Assembly: GCF_004000215.1 (NCBI RefSeq)
Contig: NZ_RBVY01000004.1
Span: 394,351-458,350 of the forward strand
DNA from: Nitratireductor alexandrii
GTDB lineage: Bacteria > Pseudomonadota > Alphaproteobacteria > Rhizobiales > Rhizobiaceae
Direction of reading: 5' to 3'
DNA: 64,000 nt
Shown here: piece by piece, positions 37,078 through 47,087 of the stretch
How the letters are laid out: every line of letters begins with the position of its first letter
Numbering within the stretch: position 1 is the stretch's first letter
The notes under the pieces: generated by a model
What the model saw: the letters and a program-made list of their open reading frames with translations, nothing else
Databases searched by the model: none
Told to the model about the DNA's origin: nothing
Position numbers and translations under genes: made by a program

Positions 37078-38766
37078 TCAGCGCCGGCAGCCCTCGCAGG
37101 CGACGGCAACGAAGCGCGCTCCCGGCGGGCCGATGAGGCGAAAACCGCCCGGATTGGGCTCGAGCTGCGCCCAAGCCCCCTCCTGCATCAGCACCACCAC
37201 CTTGTCGCGGCCGGCGATCTCGTCCAAGAGCGCGTCCCAGCCGACGATCTCGGGAATGCGGCGTCCGCAATAATACTGGAACACGCCGCTCCAGCGCCCC
37301 GGCCGCAGCACAAGCGGGCTCCACCCCGCCTCCAGATAGGGCCTGGCGGCCTCGCAGGCCGGGCGCGTGCTCTTGCGGATGTCGAGGGCCGGCAGGGTGA
37401 GCAGGAAATGCGGCAGCGACACCGTCGCCACCGTCAGTGCCAACATCGGCAGCCATCGATCCCAATCGGCCATGCGCCACCGCCACAGGCCGAACGCGAA
37501 CGGCGCCAAAACAAGGGCCGCGACCAGATTGCCGACGATGAAGAAGTCGTAATAGTTGCGCCAGGCGATCACGATCATCACCGGTACGCCGAGCACAAAC
37601 AGGCCGGCGACGGTCGAGCGGAACCACGCCGCCCGCCGCGGGCCCAGATCGAGCACCACGCGGCCGGTCAGCACCGCGAGCGCAGGATAAAAGCAGAGCA
37701 GGAAATTCATGCTCACGTAACGCAGGAAGGTGAGGACGAGCAGCGGGGCGACGACCGACAACACCAGAAAGGCATAGCCGCCGTCGCCGGCCGTGCGGGC
37801 GGCGCCGAGGCGGGCGGGCCGCAAGGCCGACAGCAGCCCCGTCCACGGCAGCACGAGCAGCAGCAGGGTCCACGGCAACCAGCGATAGGCGAGCATAAAC
37901 ACGTAATGCGGCAGGTGGAAATAGAGCCTGAAGGCGTCGGCCATCGTCCGCGTGCCGACATCGCCGGCCAGCGCCTGCAGATAGGCAGCCCCCTGCGCGC
38001 GATAAAGCCCGAAGCCGTAGAGCCCCAGTATGGCAGCGAAAACGGCGAGGCCGCATGCGACATCGACACGGAACAGGCGCGACGGTCGCCCCCGCCACAC
38101 GAGCCAGGCGAGCGCCGTCAAAAGCGGAAACACGAAGCCGACCGGCCCTTTGACCAGCACCGCACAGGCCGCAAAGACGAACGCCGCCACCGTCCAGCCA
38201 ATAGCCAGCGGGCACGACAGCGCGATAAAAAACGCACCTAGGCTCCAGGCGATGAACGCGCCGAAATGCGGGTCCATGCGCGGGTAGTGCATGCGCTCGA
38301 CGAAGAACAGTCCGGTCACAAGCACGATCCCGGCGACGAGCGCCAGCCTGCGATCATCGGGCGCCACGATCCGCGCCAGCCAGACCGTGGCGTTGGCCAT
38401 CATCACCGCGCCGATCGCAACGGCGAGAAAATGGATCCACGGCGCCTGGGTGCCGGCACCCAGGCTCAGCGCAGCCAGCAGCCAGAAATAGCCGGCCGGC
38501 TTGTCCGGATAAAATTCGCCGTTGAGAAACAGCGCCAGCCAATGGCCGTGATCGAGCAATTCGCTCAACACAGCCGCGTGGCGCAGCTCGTCCAGCCACC
38601 ACAGCTCGCGTGCCCAAAGCGCAGGCACCGTCTGGAGCAGAACGAGCGCGCTGATCGCCAGATAGGGATGCGCCAGCGCCCATCCCCATGCCCGGCCGGC
38701 CCATCGGCTTGCGAGGGGCTCCGCCCGGATTTGCGCCGGCCCGCCTGTCGCGCTGCGCTCCACCAA
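37078..38766 (-). CDS. ArnT/PMT-type membrane glycosyltransferase
   Basis: 562 residues; start taken as TTG 38766 (GTG is the next codon) with GAGGCACGGGA upstream. About eleven to thirteen membrane segments fill residues 30-440, followed by a soluble C-terminal domain (about 450-562) ending VACEGCRR. The first periplasmic loop has LWWLDELRHAAVLSE, the acidic motif of GT-C enzymes such as ArnT (GT83). These move a sugar from a polyprenyl phosphate to an outer-leaflet lipid. Donor and acceptor here are unknown. No other polysaccharide gene is adjacent. Confidence 0.83.
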   Translation of the reverse strand: MVERSATGGPAQIRAEPLASRWAGRAWGWALAHPYLAISALVLLQTVPALWARELWWLDELRHAAVLSELLDHGHWLALFLNGEFYPDKPAGYFWLLAALSLGAGTQAPWIHFLAVAIGAVMMANATVWLARIVAPDDRRLALVAGIVLVTGLFFVERMHYPRMDPHFGAFIAWSLGAFFIALSCPLAIGWTVAAFVFAACAVLVKGPVGFVFPLLTALAWLVWRGRPSRLFRVDVACGLAVFAAILGLYGFGLYRAQGAAYLQALAGDVGTRTMADAFRLYFHLPHYVFMLAYRWLPWTLLLLVLPWTGLLSALRPARLGAARTAGDGGYAFLVLSVVAPLLVLTFLRYVSMNFLLCFYPALAVLTGRVVLDLGPRRAAWFRSTVAGLFVLGVPVMIVIAWRNYYDFFIVGNLVAALVLAPFAFGLWRWRMADWDRWLPMLALTVATVSLPHFLLTLPALDIRKSTRPACEAARPYLEAGWSPLVLRPGRWSGVFQYYCGRRIPEIVGWDALLDEIAGRDKVVVLMQEGAWAQLEPNPGGFRLIGPPGARFVAVACEGCRR

Positions 38767-38880
38767 ACCGTCCCGTGCCTCGATAAACCCGGATCGCTAC
38801 CGTCGATCTATCCCGCGCGCCCGGACGCCCGTTTCAACCAAGACGCGGCCGGGACACGGTTCCCGCCCGCGTCAAACGCG

Positions 38881-40260
38881 TCAAAGGTTGACCACCTGGC
38901 GGTCAGACAGTCCGCCGCGGCCCTTTTTCAACAGTTCGGAGACCAGGAAAGCGAGCTCGATCGCCTGATCGGCGTTGAGCCGCGGGTCGCAATGGGTGTG
39001 GTAACGGTCGTGCAGGTCCTCCGCCGAGATCGCCCGCGCGCCGCCGGTGCATTCGGTCACGTTCTTGCCCGTCATCTCGACATGGATGCCGCCGGGATGA
39101 GTGCCTTCGGCGCGGTGGACCTCGAAGAAAGCCTCCACTTCCTTCAGCACCCGGTCGAACGGCCTGGTCTTGTAGCTGTTCAGGGTGATCGTGTTGCCGT
39201 GCATCGGATCGCACGACCACACCACCTTGCGGCCTTCCTTCTCCACCGCCCGGATCAGCTTGGGCAGATGATCGCCCACCTTCTCGGCGCCGAAGCGCGA
39301 AATCAGCGTCAGCCGGCCGGGCTCGTTGTTCGGATTGAGCAGGTCGATCAGCTCGATCAGCCCATCCGGCGTCATCGACGGGCCGCATTTCAGGCCAAGC
39401 GGGTTCTTGATGCCCCGGCAATACTCCACATGGGCGTGATCGGGCTGACGGGTCCGATCGCCGATCCAGATCATGTGGCCGGAGGTCGCGTACCAATCGC
39501 CCGAGGTGGAATCGACGCGGGTCAGCGCCTCCTCGTAGCCCAGAAGCAGGGCTTCGTGGCTGGTGAAAAAATCCGTCTCGCGCAAGGCGAAATTGGTTTC
39601 CGACGTGATGCCGACGGCGCGCATGAAGTCGACCGTCTCGGTAATCCTGTCGGCGAGCGCCTGGTAGCGTTCCCCCTGCGGGCTGTCGGACACGAAGCCG
39701 AGCATCCATTTGTGGGTGTTTTCCAGGCTGGCGAAACCGCCCTGGGCGAAGGCGCGCAGCAGGTTGAGCGTCGCCGCCGACTGGCGGTAGGCCATTTTCT
39801 GGCGCGCCGGATCGGGCACACGCGACTTTTCGTCGAACTCGATGCCGTTGATGATGTCGCCGCGATAGCTCGGCAGCGTCACATCCCCCTTGGTCTCGTT
39901 GTCGGACGAGCGCGGCTTGGCGAACTGGCCGGCGATCCGCCCGACCTTGACCACCGGTTGCGAGCCGGCAAAGGTCAGCACCACCGCCATCTGCAGGAAG
40001 ACGCGGAAAAAGTCGCGAATATTGTCGGCGCCGTGCTCGGCGAAACTCTCCGCGCAATCCCCGCCCTGGAGCAGAAAAGCCTGGCCGTCGGCCACCGCGG
40101 CGAGCTGTTTTTTCAGCTTGCGCGCCTCGCCTGCAAAAACCAGCGGCGGATAAGTCGACAATTGCTGCTCGGTTTCGGCCAGGCTGGCGGCATCCGGATA
40201 GGCCGGAACCTGGCTGATCGGTTTTTCGCGCCAGGAGTTCGGCGACCATTTGTTCGTCAT
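38881..40260 (-). CDS. aroG: Class II 3-deoxy-7-phosphoheptulonate synthase
   Basis: 459 residues from ATG 40260. Plant/Mycobacterium-type (class II) DAHP synthase, first step of the shikimate pathway (phosphoenolpyruvate plus erythrose 4-phosphate). Recognised by [19 protein letters not shown] at the start, [64 protein letters not shown] and the C-terminal [19 protein letters not shown]. The mRNA stands between two unrelated genes and its own regulation is not visible. Confidence 0.95.
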   Translation of the reverse strand: MTNKWSPNSWREKPISQVPAYPDAASLAETEQQLSTYPPLVFAGEARKLKKQLAAVADGQAFLLQGGDCAESFAEHGADNIRDFFRVFLQMAVVLTFAGSQPVVKVGRIAGQFAKPRSSDNETKGDVTLPSYRGDIINGIEFDEKSRVPDPARQKMAYRQSAATLNLLRAFAQGGFASLENTHKWMLGFVSDSPQGERYQALADRITETVDFMRAVGITSETNFALRETDFFTSHEALLLGYEEALTRVDSTSGDWYATSGHMIWIGDRTRQPDHAHVEYCRGIKNPLGLKCGPSMTPDGLIELIDLLNPNNEPGRLTLISRFGAEKVGDHLPKLIRAVEKEGRKVVWSCDPMHGNTITLNSYKTRPFDRVLKEVEAFFEVHRAEGTHPGGIHVEMTGKNVTECTGGARAISAEDLHDRYHTHCDPRLNADQAIELAFLVSELLKKGRGGLSDRQVVNL

Positions 40261-40396
40261 TGCAGCACCCAATCGTCACGGCGGACCCATGGTCCGTAGG
40301 CTCCATTCTAGGAGATGCAGCCCTATACCGGAAGGTTTCGGGCTCTTCCACCCCATCCGCTCCGGTTTGGACCGCGGCCGAACGGGCCGGCGCCTA

Positions 40397-41008
40397 TTAT
40401 CGCCGGGCCTTGAGACGGTCGAACAAATCCTCTTCGGCCGCGCTCAAGGCGACGGCGCGCGGATAGACCGGCGCATGGCGATCCTCGTGGATCGGCGTAT
40501 CGAACCCCTCCGTTTCCGCGACCAGACGCCGAAGGCCGTCCTCACCATGCTCGACCAAAAATCCCTGCATGACGGCGTCGAGATAGGAGCGCAAGATTTT
40601 CGGCGGCTCGGGATGAAGCGGCAGGTCGGGCACGGCCTCGTAAACATAGACCGGGCAATCGCGCGGCAGGACGCCGGCCAGGTCGAGCGCGGCGGGCGAC
40701 AACGGCACACGGCGATAGCGCGCCTCGCGCGCGTCGACGGCGGCGAGGTTTTCGGCCCTGTCGACGACGAGCAGCCCGTCGCAGGCTGCGTCCGCCTGCG
40801 GCCGCACCGTCAACAGCGCGGCGGGAAAGCCCGGCATATCCGGCCGTGCGCGCCAGAACCGACGCCATCCCGCAAGCCGCGCCGGCATCGCGTCGACGAT
40901 CGCCGTGCGGTGGGTGGCACGGTTGACCAGCGATCCGTAGCCGAAATAGGCAATCAGCGCGCCGTCGCGCGCCCTCCCGTCATCGCTCGACAAACTCTTC
41001 CGCGTCAT
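40397..41008 (-). CDS. Gamma-glutamylcyclotransferase-fold protein (ChaC-like)
   Basis: 203 residues from ATG 41008. The fold is marked by YFGYGSLV (21-28) and the catalytic-type Glu95 in VDAREARYRR. The central VYVYEAVPD and the C-terminal helical part with YLDAVMQGFLVEHGEDG fit the ChaC/GGCT family. Members release 5-oxoproline from gamma-glutamyl peptides such as glutathione; this substrate is inferred, not shown. Divergent from the alpha/beta hydrolase gene across 130 bases. Confidence 0.78.
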   Translation of the reverse strand: MTRKSLSSDDGRARDGALIAYFGYGSLVNRATHRTAIVDAMPARLAGWRRFWRARPDMPGFPAALLTVRPQADAACDGLLVVDRAENLAAVDAREARYRRVPLSPAALDLAGVLPRDCPVYVYEAVPDLPLHPEPPKILRSYLDAVMQGFLVEHGEDGLRRLVAETEGFDTPIHEDRHAPVYPRAVALSAAEEDLFDRLKARR

Positions 41009-41138
41009 GGTTCGGGGATAGGCGCTGCGCACCGGCGCCGCAAGCCCGGCAGCGAGAAACGCGCCACGCGACCGATTTGTATGGCCTTTATGTGAAATAG
41101 CCTACCGACAGGGCAACCGGCGCCGCTTACCGAAGGCT

Positions 41139-42128
41139 ATGATCGCGGCATTTCCCAAGGCGCTTCCGCGCGACCCGGCGCCTCTCCTCCCGTCCCGTCC
41201 CGCTCCGGACGGCGGGGTAGACGTCGCCACCGTGCTTTTCCAGGCCGAGGACGGATTTCCCCTGCGCGGCACGCTATACACAAACAGCGCCAAGACCGGC
41301 CCCGCCGTTCTTGTGTCGAGTGCGGCAGCGGTCCGCCGGCAGCATTACGGCCATTTTGCCGAGGCCGCCATCGCAGCCGGAGCGGCCGCGGTGCTGACCT
41401 ACGACTATCGCGGCGTCGGCGGCTCGCGCCTGCCGGACGACTGGCGCGGCAGCGTCGCGATGGCCGACTGGGGCGTCAACGACATGGTCGGTGCCGCCCT
41501 GCTCCTCAAACGTCTTTTCCCCGGCCGCCCGCTGGTCGGCATCGGCCAGTCGATCGGCGGCACGATGCTGGGCCTGTGCCGGCTTCGGACGGAATTTTCG
41601 CGCTACGCCATGGTCGCCTCGGCGAGCGGTTATCTCGGCCTCACCGACGAGAGGCTGAGACTGTTGCTGGCGATGAACCTGATCGGCGTGCCGATAAGCC
41701 GGCTGCTCGGCGTCGCGCCGGCCTGGCTGGGAATCGGTGAAACGCTGCCGGGCCCGGTCTTTCGCGACTGGGCGCGCTGGTGCCGCCGGCCCGGCTTCCT
41801 GTTCGACGATCCGAGGCTCGCCGCCCATGCCGGCTTCAAATCGATTGGGTATCCGCTGCTGTCGGTGCGCGCCAGCGACGACCGCTGGTCGACCGAACGC
41901 GCCACCGCCGCGCTGATCGGAGAATTTTCCGCCGCCCGCTGGACGGCGCTCGACGTTCACCCTGCCGATGCGGGAGCGGCCCGGCTCGGCCATCTCGGTT
42001 TTTTCCGCCAGAAAAACGCTTCCTTGTGGCCACGGGTGATCGCCTGGCTGCTGGCGGACGCCGACAATAGACCGCCGCGGCACGCCAACCCCGAATTGGA
42101 CAACGGCAAAACGCCCGCCTCAGCCTGA
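41139..42128 (+). CDS. Alpha/beta hydrolase
   Basis: 329 residues from ATG 41139 with AAGG upstream. Nucleophile elbow GIGQSIGG with Ser138; the strand-4 segment TYDYRGVGGSR (87-97) supplies the oxyanion side; a late Asp near SVRASDDRW and His near LGHLGFF could finish the triad. The pattern matches uncharacterised esterase/YheT-like hydrolases that act on small lipids or esters. No signal peptide. Tail-to-tail with thrS. Confidence 0.8.
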   Translation: MIAAFPKALPRDPAPLLPSRPAPDGGVDVATVLFQAEDGFPLRGTLYTNSAKTGPAVLVSSAAAVRRQHYGHFAEAAIAAGAAAVLTYDYRGVGGSRLPDDWRGSVAMADWGVNDMVGAALLLKRLFPGRPLVGIGQSIGGTMLGLCRLRTEFSRYAMVASASGYLGLTDERLRLLLAMNLIGVPISRLLGVAPAWLGIGETLPGPVFRDWARWCRRPGFLFDDPRLAAHAGFKSIGYPLLSVRASDDRWSTERATAALIGEFSAARWTALDVHPADAGAARLGHLGFFRQKNASLWPRVIAWLLADADNRPPRHANPELDNGKTPASA

Positions 42129-42175
42129 GCCGCGCGGCACCATCGCCGCGCGCTTCCTCTCAGTCGACAGGCCGC

Positions 42176-44152
42176 TCAGGCCGCCTTGGCGCGCCGGCGG
42201 CGCAAATCGGGCGGCGTCGCCTCCTCGGCAAGCATGGCAACCGCGTCGGCGAGCGCCAGCGACTGCTGATCGCGCGACCCGAGCCGGCGCAGATTGACCG
42301 TGCCTTCTTCCGCCTCGCGCCGGCCGCATACCAAAAGCACCGGCACCTTGGTCAGGGAATGTTCGCGCACCTTGTAATTGATCTTTTCGTTGCGCAGATC
42401 GGTTTCCACGATCAGTCCCCGATCCTTCAGCGTGCGCGCCACATCCTGGGCGTACTCGTCGGCGTCCGAGGTGATGGTGGCGACCACGACCTGCAGCGGT
42501 GCGAACCAGAGCGGAAAGTGGCCGGCATAGTTTTCGATCAGAATGCCCAGGAACCGCTCCATCGACCCGCAGATGGCACGATGCACCATCACCGGCTGCT
42601 TCTTTTCCGAATCCGCGCCGATATAGAAGGCGCCGAACCGCTCCGGCAGGTTGAAGTCGACCTGGGTGGTGCCGCACTGCCATTCGCGGCCGATCGCGTC
42701 CTTCAGCACATAGTCGAATTTCGGACCGTAAAACGCGCCGTCGCCGGGATTGATCGCGGTCTTGATGCGGTCGTCCGACTGCTGGATCTGGGTCAGCACA
42801 CGGCCCATGATCTCCTCGGCATGGTCCCAGAGCGCATCGGAACCGACGCGCTTTTCCGGCCGGGTGGAGAAAAACACCGTGATCTCCTCGAAGCCGAAAT
42901 CGGCATAGGTCGACAGGATCAGGTCGTTGATCTTCAGACATTCGGCCGCGAGCTGGTCCTCGGTGCAGAAGATATGCGCGTCGTCCTGGGTGAAGCCGCG
43001 CACGCGCATCAGACCGTGCAGGGCCCCGGACGGCTCGTAGCGGTGGACATTGCCGAACTCGGCCAGCCGGATCGGCAGGTCGCGATAGGATTTCAGGCCG
43101 TGCTTGAAGATCTGCACGTGGCCGGGGCAGTTCATCGGCTTCAACGCGAACACCCGATCGTCCTCGGCGTCATCGCCGGCGACCTGCACCTTGAACATGT
43201 TCTCGCGATACCAGCCCCAGTGGCCGGACGTCTCCCACAGGCCCTTGTCGAGCACCTGCGGGGCGTTAACCTCCTCGTAGCCTTCCTGGTCGAGGCGCCG
43301 GCGCATATAGGCGACCAGGTTCTGGAACATCCGCCAGCCCTTGGAATGCCAGAAGACGACGCCCGGTCCCTCTTCCTGGAAATGGAACAGGTCCATTTCG
43401 CGGCCGAGGCGTCGGTGGTCGCGTTTCTCGGCTTCCGCGAGCATGTGCATATAGGCGTCGAGCTGTTTCTGATCGGCCCAGGCCGTGCCGTAGATGCGCG
43501 TCAGCATGGGATTGTTGGCATCGCCGCGCCAATAGGCGCCCGCCACCTTCATCAGCTTGAAGGCGTTGCCGATCTGCCCGGTCGAGGCCATATGCGGGCC
43601 CCGGCACAGGTCGAACCAGTCGCCCTGGAAATAGATCTTCAGGTCCTGGTCTTCCGGGATCGCATCGATCAACTCGACCTTGTAGGTCTCGCCCTTGTCG
43701 CGAAACACCTGCCTGGCCTTGTCGCGATCCCAGACCTGCTTGGTGAACGGCATGTTGCGGCCGATGATCTCGCGCATCTTTTTCTCGATGGCGGGAAAAT
43801 CCTCCGGCGTGAACGGCTCGTTGCGCGCGAAATCGTAATAGAACCCGTTTTCGATCACCGGCCCGATGGTGACCTGGGTCCCGGGCCACAATTCCTGCAC
43901 CGCCTCGGCCAGCACATGGGCGGCGTCGTGGCGGATCAGTTCGAGCGCGCGCGGATCGTCGCGGGTGATGATCTCGACCGCGCCGGAGGCGCCGACCGGA
44001 TCGGCGAGGTCGCGCACCGTGCCGTCGAGCGCATAGGCGACCGCCTTCTTGGCCAGCGATTTCGAAATCGATTCGGCAAGCTGCGCGCCGGTCGTCGCCG
44101 CGTCATGCTCGCGCACCGATCCATCGGGAAATTTTAGGGAAATCTGCGACAT
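42176..44152 (-). CDS. thrS: Threonine--tRNA ligase
   Basis: 658 residues from ATG 44152 with GGATAGGAGAAGACG upstream. Order of domains: TGS (about 1-62), tRNA-SAD editing domain (about 65-230), class II catalytic core (motif [12 protein letters not shown]; zinc-binding [10 protein letters not shown] near 340; motif 3 region [13 protein letters not shown]) and anticodon-binding domain (about 545-640). Ends in a basic tail RRRRAKAA. The 199-base leader shows no clear attenuator. Confidence 0.96.
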   Translation of the reverse strand: MSQISLKFPDGSVREHDAATTGAQLAESISKSLAKKAVAYALDGTVRDLADPVGASGAVEIITRDDPRALELIRHDAAHVLAEAVQELWPGTQVTIGPVIENGFYYDFARNEPFTPEDFPAIEKKMREIIGRNMPFTKQVWDRDKARQVFRDKGETYKVELIDAIPEDQDLKIYFQGDWFDLCRGPHMASTGQIGNAFKLMKVAGAYWRGDANNPMLTRIYGTAWADQKQLDAYMHMLAEAEKRDHRRLGREMDLFHFQEEGPGVVFWHSKGWRMFQNLVAYMRRRLDQEGYEEVNAPQVLDKGLWETSGHWGWYRENMFKVQVAGDDAEDDRVFALKPMNCPGHVQIFKHGLKSYRDLPIRLAEFGNVHRYEPSGALHGLMRVRGFTQDDAHIFCTEDQLAAECLKINDLILSTYADFGFEEITVFFSTRPEKRVGSDALWDHAEEIMGRVLTQIQQSDDRIKTAINPGDGAFYGPKFDYVLKDAIGREWQCGTTQVDFNLPERFGAFYIGADSEKKQPVMVHRAICGSMERFLGILIENYAGHFPLWFAPLQVVVATITSDADEYAQDVARTLKDRGLIVETDLRNEKINYKVREHSLTKVPVLLVCGRREAEEGTVNLRRLGSRDQQSLALADAVAMLAEEATPPDLRRRRAKAA

Positions 44153-44351
44153 CGTCTTCTCCTATCCAGTCCCGCACACGAACGCGGGTGGTATCGTCTT
44201 GATTGGCAGGCGCGCACGGCAACACGCGCACGCCGGTCGGCACGCTACATAGGCACCGTACCCGCGCACGTAAAGCCCGCGCGAGGCGGAGACGCCGGGC
44301 GCGGACTGGATTTGCGAGGCTTAGGCGGAGCTGGACGCGCCCGCCGCTCCG

Positions 44352-44528
44352 TCAGCTGTTGTCTTCGACCGGCGCGTCCGGTCCGTTCTTCTTGATGGAA
44401 TCGATCGCGTTCTGGGCGCTCGACTTCGAGGTGTAGCCTTCGGTCGAGAACATGATCTCGCTGTTATATTTGAAACGGACCCGGAACTCGCCCTTCTTGT
44501 CCTTATAGATCTCGAACTTGTGAGCCAT
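44352..44528 (-). CDS. DUF1508 (YegP-like) small protein
   Basis: 58 residues from ATG 44528; a longer frame to 44597 has no family sequence. The single DUF1508 unit AHKFEIYKDKKGEFRVRFKYNSE, followed by EGYTSKSSAQNAIDSIKKN, is the standard fold (a beta hairpin plus a helix). Often duplicated in other bacteria; here a single copy. Function unknown. In a minus-strand row with yidD and thrS. Confidence 0.86.
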   Translation of the reverse strand: MAHKFEIYKDKKGEFRVRFKYNSEIMFSTEGYTSKSSAQNAIDSIKKNGPDAPVEDNS

Positions 44529-44695
44529 GTGCGGCCTCCCTCTGCGTATTCGGAACGATGCGATTCGCAAACTGCCAGTGCCCGCGCCCGGGAACAAGCG
44601 CTGGATATCGCCTTATGTGCGGTTATGCCCCAATCTGTGGGCCGACCGCCCCCCGTGCGGCGACGCCGGACAGGCGTCGCGCACCGCCTTTGCTC

Positions 44696-45028
44696 TCACG
44701 CGGCATGCGAGCGCCGCCCCACACGCCAATAGCGCCACGGCATATACCAGCGCAGCCGGGCGTCGAGCGCCTCGGGCACGTTGTCGATGCCGTGCGTGCC
44801 GCCCGGGCCGCAGCGCGCGACTCGAAACAGAGCCATCCAGCCGCCCGACCACAGCCCGTGGCGGGCGATCGCCTCATAGGCATATTCCGAACAGGTCGGA
44901 AAATGCCGGCACGAATTGCCGATGAAACCCGACAGGGTGAGCTGGTAGAGCCGCACGAAGCCTGTCCCGAACAGCCGTCCTGGCGTCTTCGGCCAATCTC
45001 CGGAAAAATTGCGCGAGCGAGCGGTCAT
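44696..45028 (-). CDS. yidD: Membrane protein insertion efficiency factor YidD
   Basis: 110 residues from ATG 45028. The family core is intact: FIGNSCRHFPTCSEYAYEAI and HGLWSGGWMALFRVARCGPG, with the three conserved cysteines, and an amphipathic N-terminal helix (about 16-36). YidD aids YidC-dependent insertion of membrane proteins. In most bacteria yidD sits with rpmH-rnpA-yidC; here it lies after an IscU-like gene, an arrangement I associate with Rhizobiales. Confidence 0.93.
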   Translation of the reverse strand: MTARSRNFSGDWPKTPGRLFGTGFVRLYQLTLSGFIGNSCRHFPTCSEYAYEAIARHGLWSGGWMALFRVARCGPGGTHGIDNVPEALDARLRWYMPWRYWRVGRRSHAA

Positions 45029-45104
45029 GTCCGGCTCATTGAATTAGCGCAGCGATGCCGGCCGCGGATGCGGCGTTGCCAAGGGCCGGTCGGATCCACG
45101 CCGG

Positions 45105-45551
45105 TCAGGCCGCCTGCCCGGCCTGCTTTTTCTCGATCTGGCCGATCGCGTCGACAACCGCATCGAAGGTCAAGAGCGTGGAGGCGTGGCGGGCCTTGTA
45201 GTCGCGCACCGGCTCCAGATATTTCAGGTCCTCGAACCGGCCCTGCGGCGGTGCGCCGTCTTCCTTCAGCATTGTGCGCATGGTTTCGCGCACGGCCCGC
45301 AACTCCTCCGCCGAGGCGCCGACGACATGGCTGGCCATGATCGACGACGAGGCCTGGCCGAGCGCACACGCCTTGACCTCGTGGGCGAAGTCGGTGACGA
45401 CGCCGTCCTTCATCTTCAGGTCCACGACAACGGTGGAGCCACACAGCTTGGAATGCGCCTTGGCGCTGGCGTCGGCATCGTCAAGCCGCCCGATGCGCGG
45501 AATATTGCCGGCGAACCCGAGAATTTTCGCGTTGTAGACGTCGTTGATCAT
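45105..45551 (-). CDS. IscU/NifU-N-like Fe-S scaffold with altered ligands
   Basis: 148 residues from ATG 45551. The IscU/SufU fold is clear: MINDVYNAKILGFAGN at the start, Cys37 in KLCGS, Cys62 in VKACALGQASSSI and the C-terminal YLEPVRDYKARHASTLLTF. Two usual cluster residues differ: the Asp after CG is Ser39, and the third cysteine is His122 (RHASTLL where C-A-T-L is usual). It may therefore hold clusters differently or serve another metal or protein task. Divergent from folE and upstream of yidD by 76 bases. Confidence 0.82.
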   Translation of the reverse strand: MINDVYNAKILGFAGNIPRIGRLDDADASAKAHSKLCGSTVVVDLKMKDGVVTDFAHEVKACALGQASSSIMASHVVGASAEELRAVRETMRTMLKEDGAPPQGRFEDLKYLEPVRDYKARHASTLLTFDAVVDAIGQIEKKQAGQAA

Positions 45552-45601
45552 GATTTTCGCACGCCCGTTGAAATTGCGACAATCCGTTTCCGTCTGCCGC
45601 C

Positions 45602-45631
45602 TTTCAATTGTTGTATCCGCTCATATATAAT
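45602..45631 (+). promoter_or_regulatory. Candidate promoter of folE
   Basis: TTTCAA (45602-45607), 18-base spacer, TATAAT (45626-45631). It would give a leader of about 150 bases before ATG 45791, long enough to hold the hairpins described next. The -10 is perfect, the -35 weak. Confidence 0.45.
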
Positions 45632-45753
45632 GCCTGGGTTGCCGTTGCAGCAAGACGTACGGTTTTGGCGCAACGGAAAACACGACGCCATTTTCGGGCA
45701 GTTTCGGAATTTCGTTCCCGCAATCCCTGAAAAGGCCGTGGTCCGTTCAACTC

Positions 45754-45781
45754 GTTCCCCCGTAGAGGGGAACTACGGGAG
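45754..45781 (+). promoter_or_regulatory. Two mutually exclusive hairpins over the folE ribosome-binding site
   Basis: Hairpin A: GTTCCCC (45754-45760) with GGGGAAC (45767-45773), 6-base loop. Hairpin B: CCCGTAG (45759-45765) with CTACGGG (45773-45779), 7-base loop. They share bases, so only one can form. B covers the start of the likely ribosome site GGGAG (45777-45781), nine bases before ATG 45791, while A leaves it free. A conserved folE RNA motif has been predicted upstream of folE in Alphaproteobacteria; whether this is it is untested. Confidence 0.55.
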
Positions 45782-45790
45782 ACGCTTTTC

Positions 45791-46423
45791 ATGGACGCAA
45801 TCGTGAAACCATTCGCTACATCCACCGCTGTCGTTACCCAGGCCGACAGGCCCAGCCAGACCGAGGCCGAAGAGGCCGTGCGCACGCTGTTGCGCTGGAT
45901 CGGCGAAGATCCGGGCCGCGAGGGCCTGCTCGACACGCCCCAGCGCGTCGCAAAAGCCTATCGCGAAATGTTTTCCGGCTACGAGCGCGATCCGGCCGAC
46001 GAGCTCGGCCGCACCTTCGAGGAAGTCGCCGGGTTCGACGATATGGTCATCGAGCGCGACATCTATTTCCATTCCCATTGCGAGCACCACATGGTGCCGA
46101 TCATCGGCAAGGCGCATATCGGCTATCTGCCGGACGGCCGGGTCGTCGGCCTGTCCAAGCTCGCCCGCGTGGTCGACATCTTCGCCCAGCGCCTGCAGAC
46201 GCAGGAGGCGATGACGGCGCAGATCGCCTCCACCATCCAGGACGTGCTCAATCCGCGCGGCGTCGCCGTCATCGTGGAGGCCGAGCATATGTGCATGGCC
46301 ATGCGCGGCATCCGCAAGCAGGGCGCAACCACGCTGACCTCCACCTTCACCGGCGTCTTCAAGGACGGGCCCGAAGAACAGGCGCGTTTCTTCACCCTGT
46401 TGCGGGCCGGCGCGAAAGCCTGA
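45791..46423 (+). CDS. folE: GTP cyclohydrolase I
   Basis: 210 residues from ATG 45791. It opens the pterin pathway, GTP to 7,8-dihydroneopterin triphosphate, feeding FolB-FolK-FolP encoded at 6.6-8.3 kb. Zinc ligands Cys97 and His100 (SHCEHH) and Cys168 (HMCMAMRG) are present, as is [19 protein letters not shown]. The zinc-type enzyme (FolE1) is complete. hisI follows 121 bases later on the same strand. Leader hairpins suggest translational control. Confidence 0.96.
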   Translation: MDAIVKPFATSTAVVTQADRPSQTEAEEAVRTLLRWIGEDPGREGLLDTPQRVAKAYREMFSGYERDPADELGRTFEEVAGFDDMVIERDIYFHSHCEHHMVPIIGKAHIGYLPDGRVVGLSKLARVVDIFAQRLQTQEAMTAQIASTIQDVLNPRGVAVIVEAEHMCMAMRGIRKQGATTLTSTFTGVFKDGPEEQARFFTLLRAGAKA

Positions 46424-46544
46424 CCTTGCGCCGGCCGCCGGCGGTCCGCAGTCCTTCGTCGCGAGACGGGCCCGGCCGCCCGCCGGTATCGCACGGCGCG
46501 AGCGGCTTTATGTCAAAGACGCATGGCTCAACACAGGACCCGGC

Positions 46545-47009
46545 ATGACCCGATCCGATTTTCCCGCCCCGCCGACTTCCAAGAGCGAACTGGAGGAAGG
46601 CGCGGCCTTCACGCCGCGTTTCGACGCCAGCGGGCTGGTGACGGCCGTGGTCACCGATGCCGAGGACGGCATGGTGCTGATGCTGGCGCATATGAACGCC
46701 GAAGCGCTTGCCATGACGCTGCAAACCGGGATCGCGCATTACTGGTCGCGCTCGCGCGGCAGCCTTTGGAAAAAGGGCGAAACCTCCGGCAATCTCCAGC
46801 ACGTCATCGAAATGCGCACCGATTGCGACCAGGACGCGGTCTGGCTGCGCGTGCGCGTGGCCGGTCACGACGCAACCTGCCACACGGGACGGCGTTCCTG
46901 CTTCTACCGGACCGTCGTCGCAGCCGACGGTGCCGCGCGCCTTGCCAAGGACGACGCGGCGCCGAAATTCGATGCCGCCGCCGTCTACAAAGACGCGAAC
47001 CGGTCATAA
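46545..47009 (+). CDS. hisI: Phosphoribosyl-AMP cyclohydrolase
   Basis: 154 residues from ATG 46545. Third step of histidine synthesis (opening the PRAMP ring). Motifs: [16 protein letters not shown] (68-83), magnesium-binding DCDQD (93-97), zinc-binding Cys94, Cys112 and Cys119 (CHTGRRSC). It is a stand-alone HisI without the HisE domain, as is usual in alphaproteobacteria. FolE and HisI both open rings on purine nucleotides, but the pairing is probably just conserved gene order. A hairpin terminator follows. Confidence 0.95.
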   Translation: MTRSDFPAPPTSKSELEEGAAFTPRFDASGLVTAVVTDAEDGMVLMLAHMNAEALAMTLQTGIAHYWSRSRGSLWKKGETSGNLQHVIEMRTDCDQDAVWLRVRVAGHDATCHTGRRSCFYRTVVAADGAARLAKDDAAPKFDAAAVYKDANRS

Positions 47010-47013
47010 ACGG

Positions 47014-47039
47014 ACCATGAACGCCGGATTCATGGTTTT
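47014..47039 (+). terminator. Intrinsic terminator after hisI
   Basis: ACCATGAA (47014-47021) and TTCATGGT (47029-47036) form a perfect 8-base stem with loop CGCCGGA, then TTTT. Begins five bases past the hisI stop. Confidence 0.65.
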
Positions 47040-47087
47040 GATACCCATTGCGGGTAAGGTGGAGACAGGGACGCAAGGGAGATGACG

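Noticed and set aside
38266-40299. 677-codon plus-strand frame opposite the glycosyltransferase and DAHP synthase genes
   Set aside because: Shadow frame; both minus-strand genes have full family motifs.
42359-44137. 592-codon plus-strand frame opposite thrS
   Set aside because: Shadow of thrS, which is complete with all class II synthetase motifs; the antisense product has no recognisable domain.
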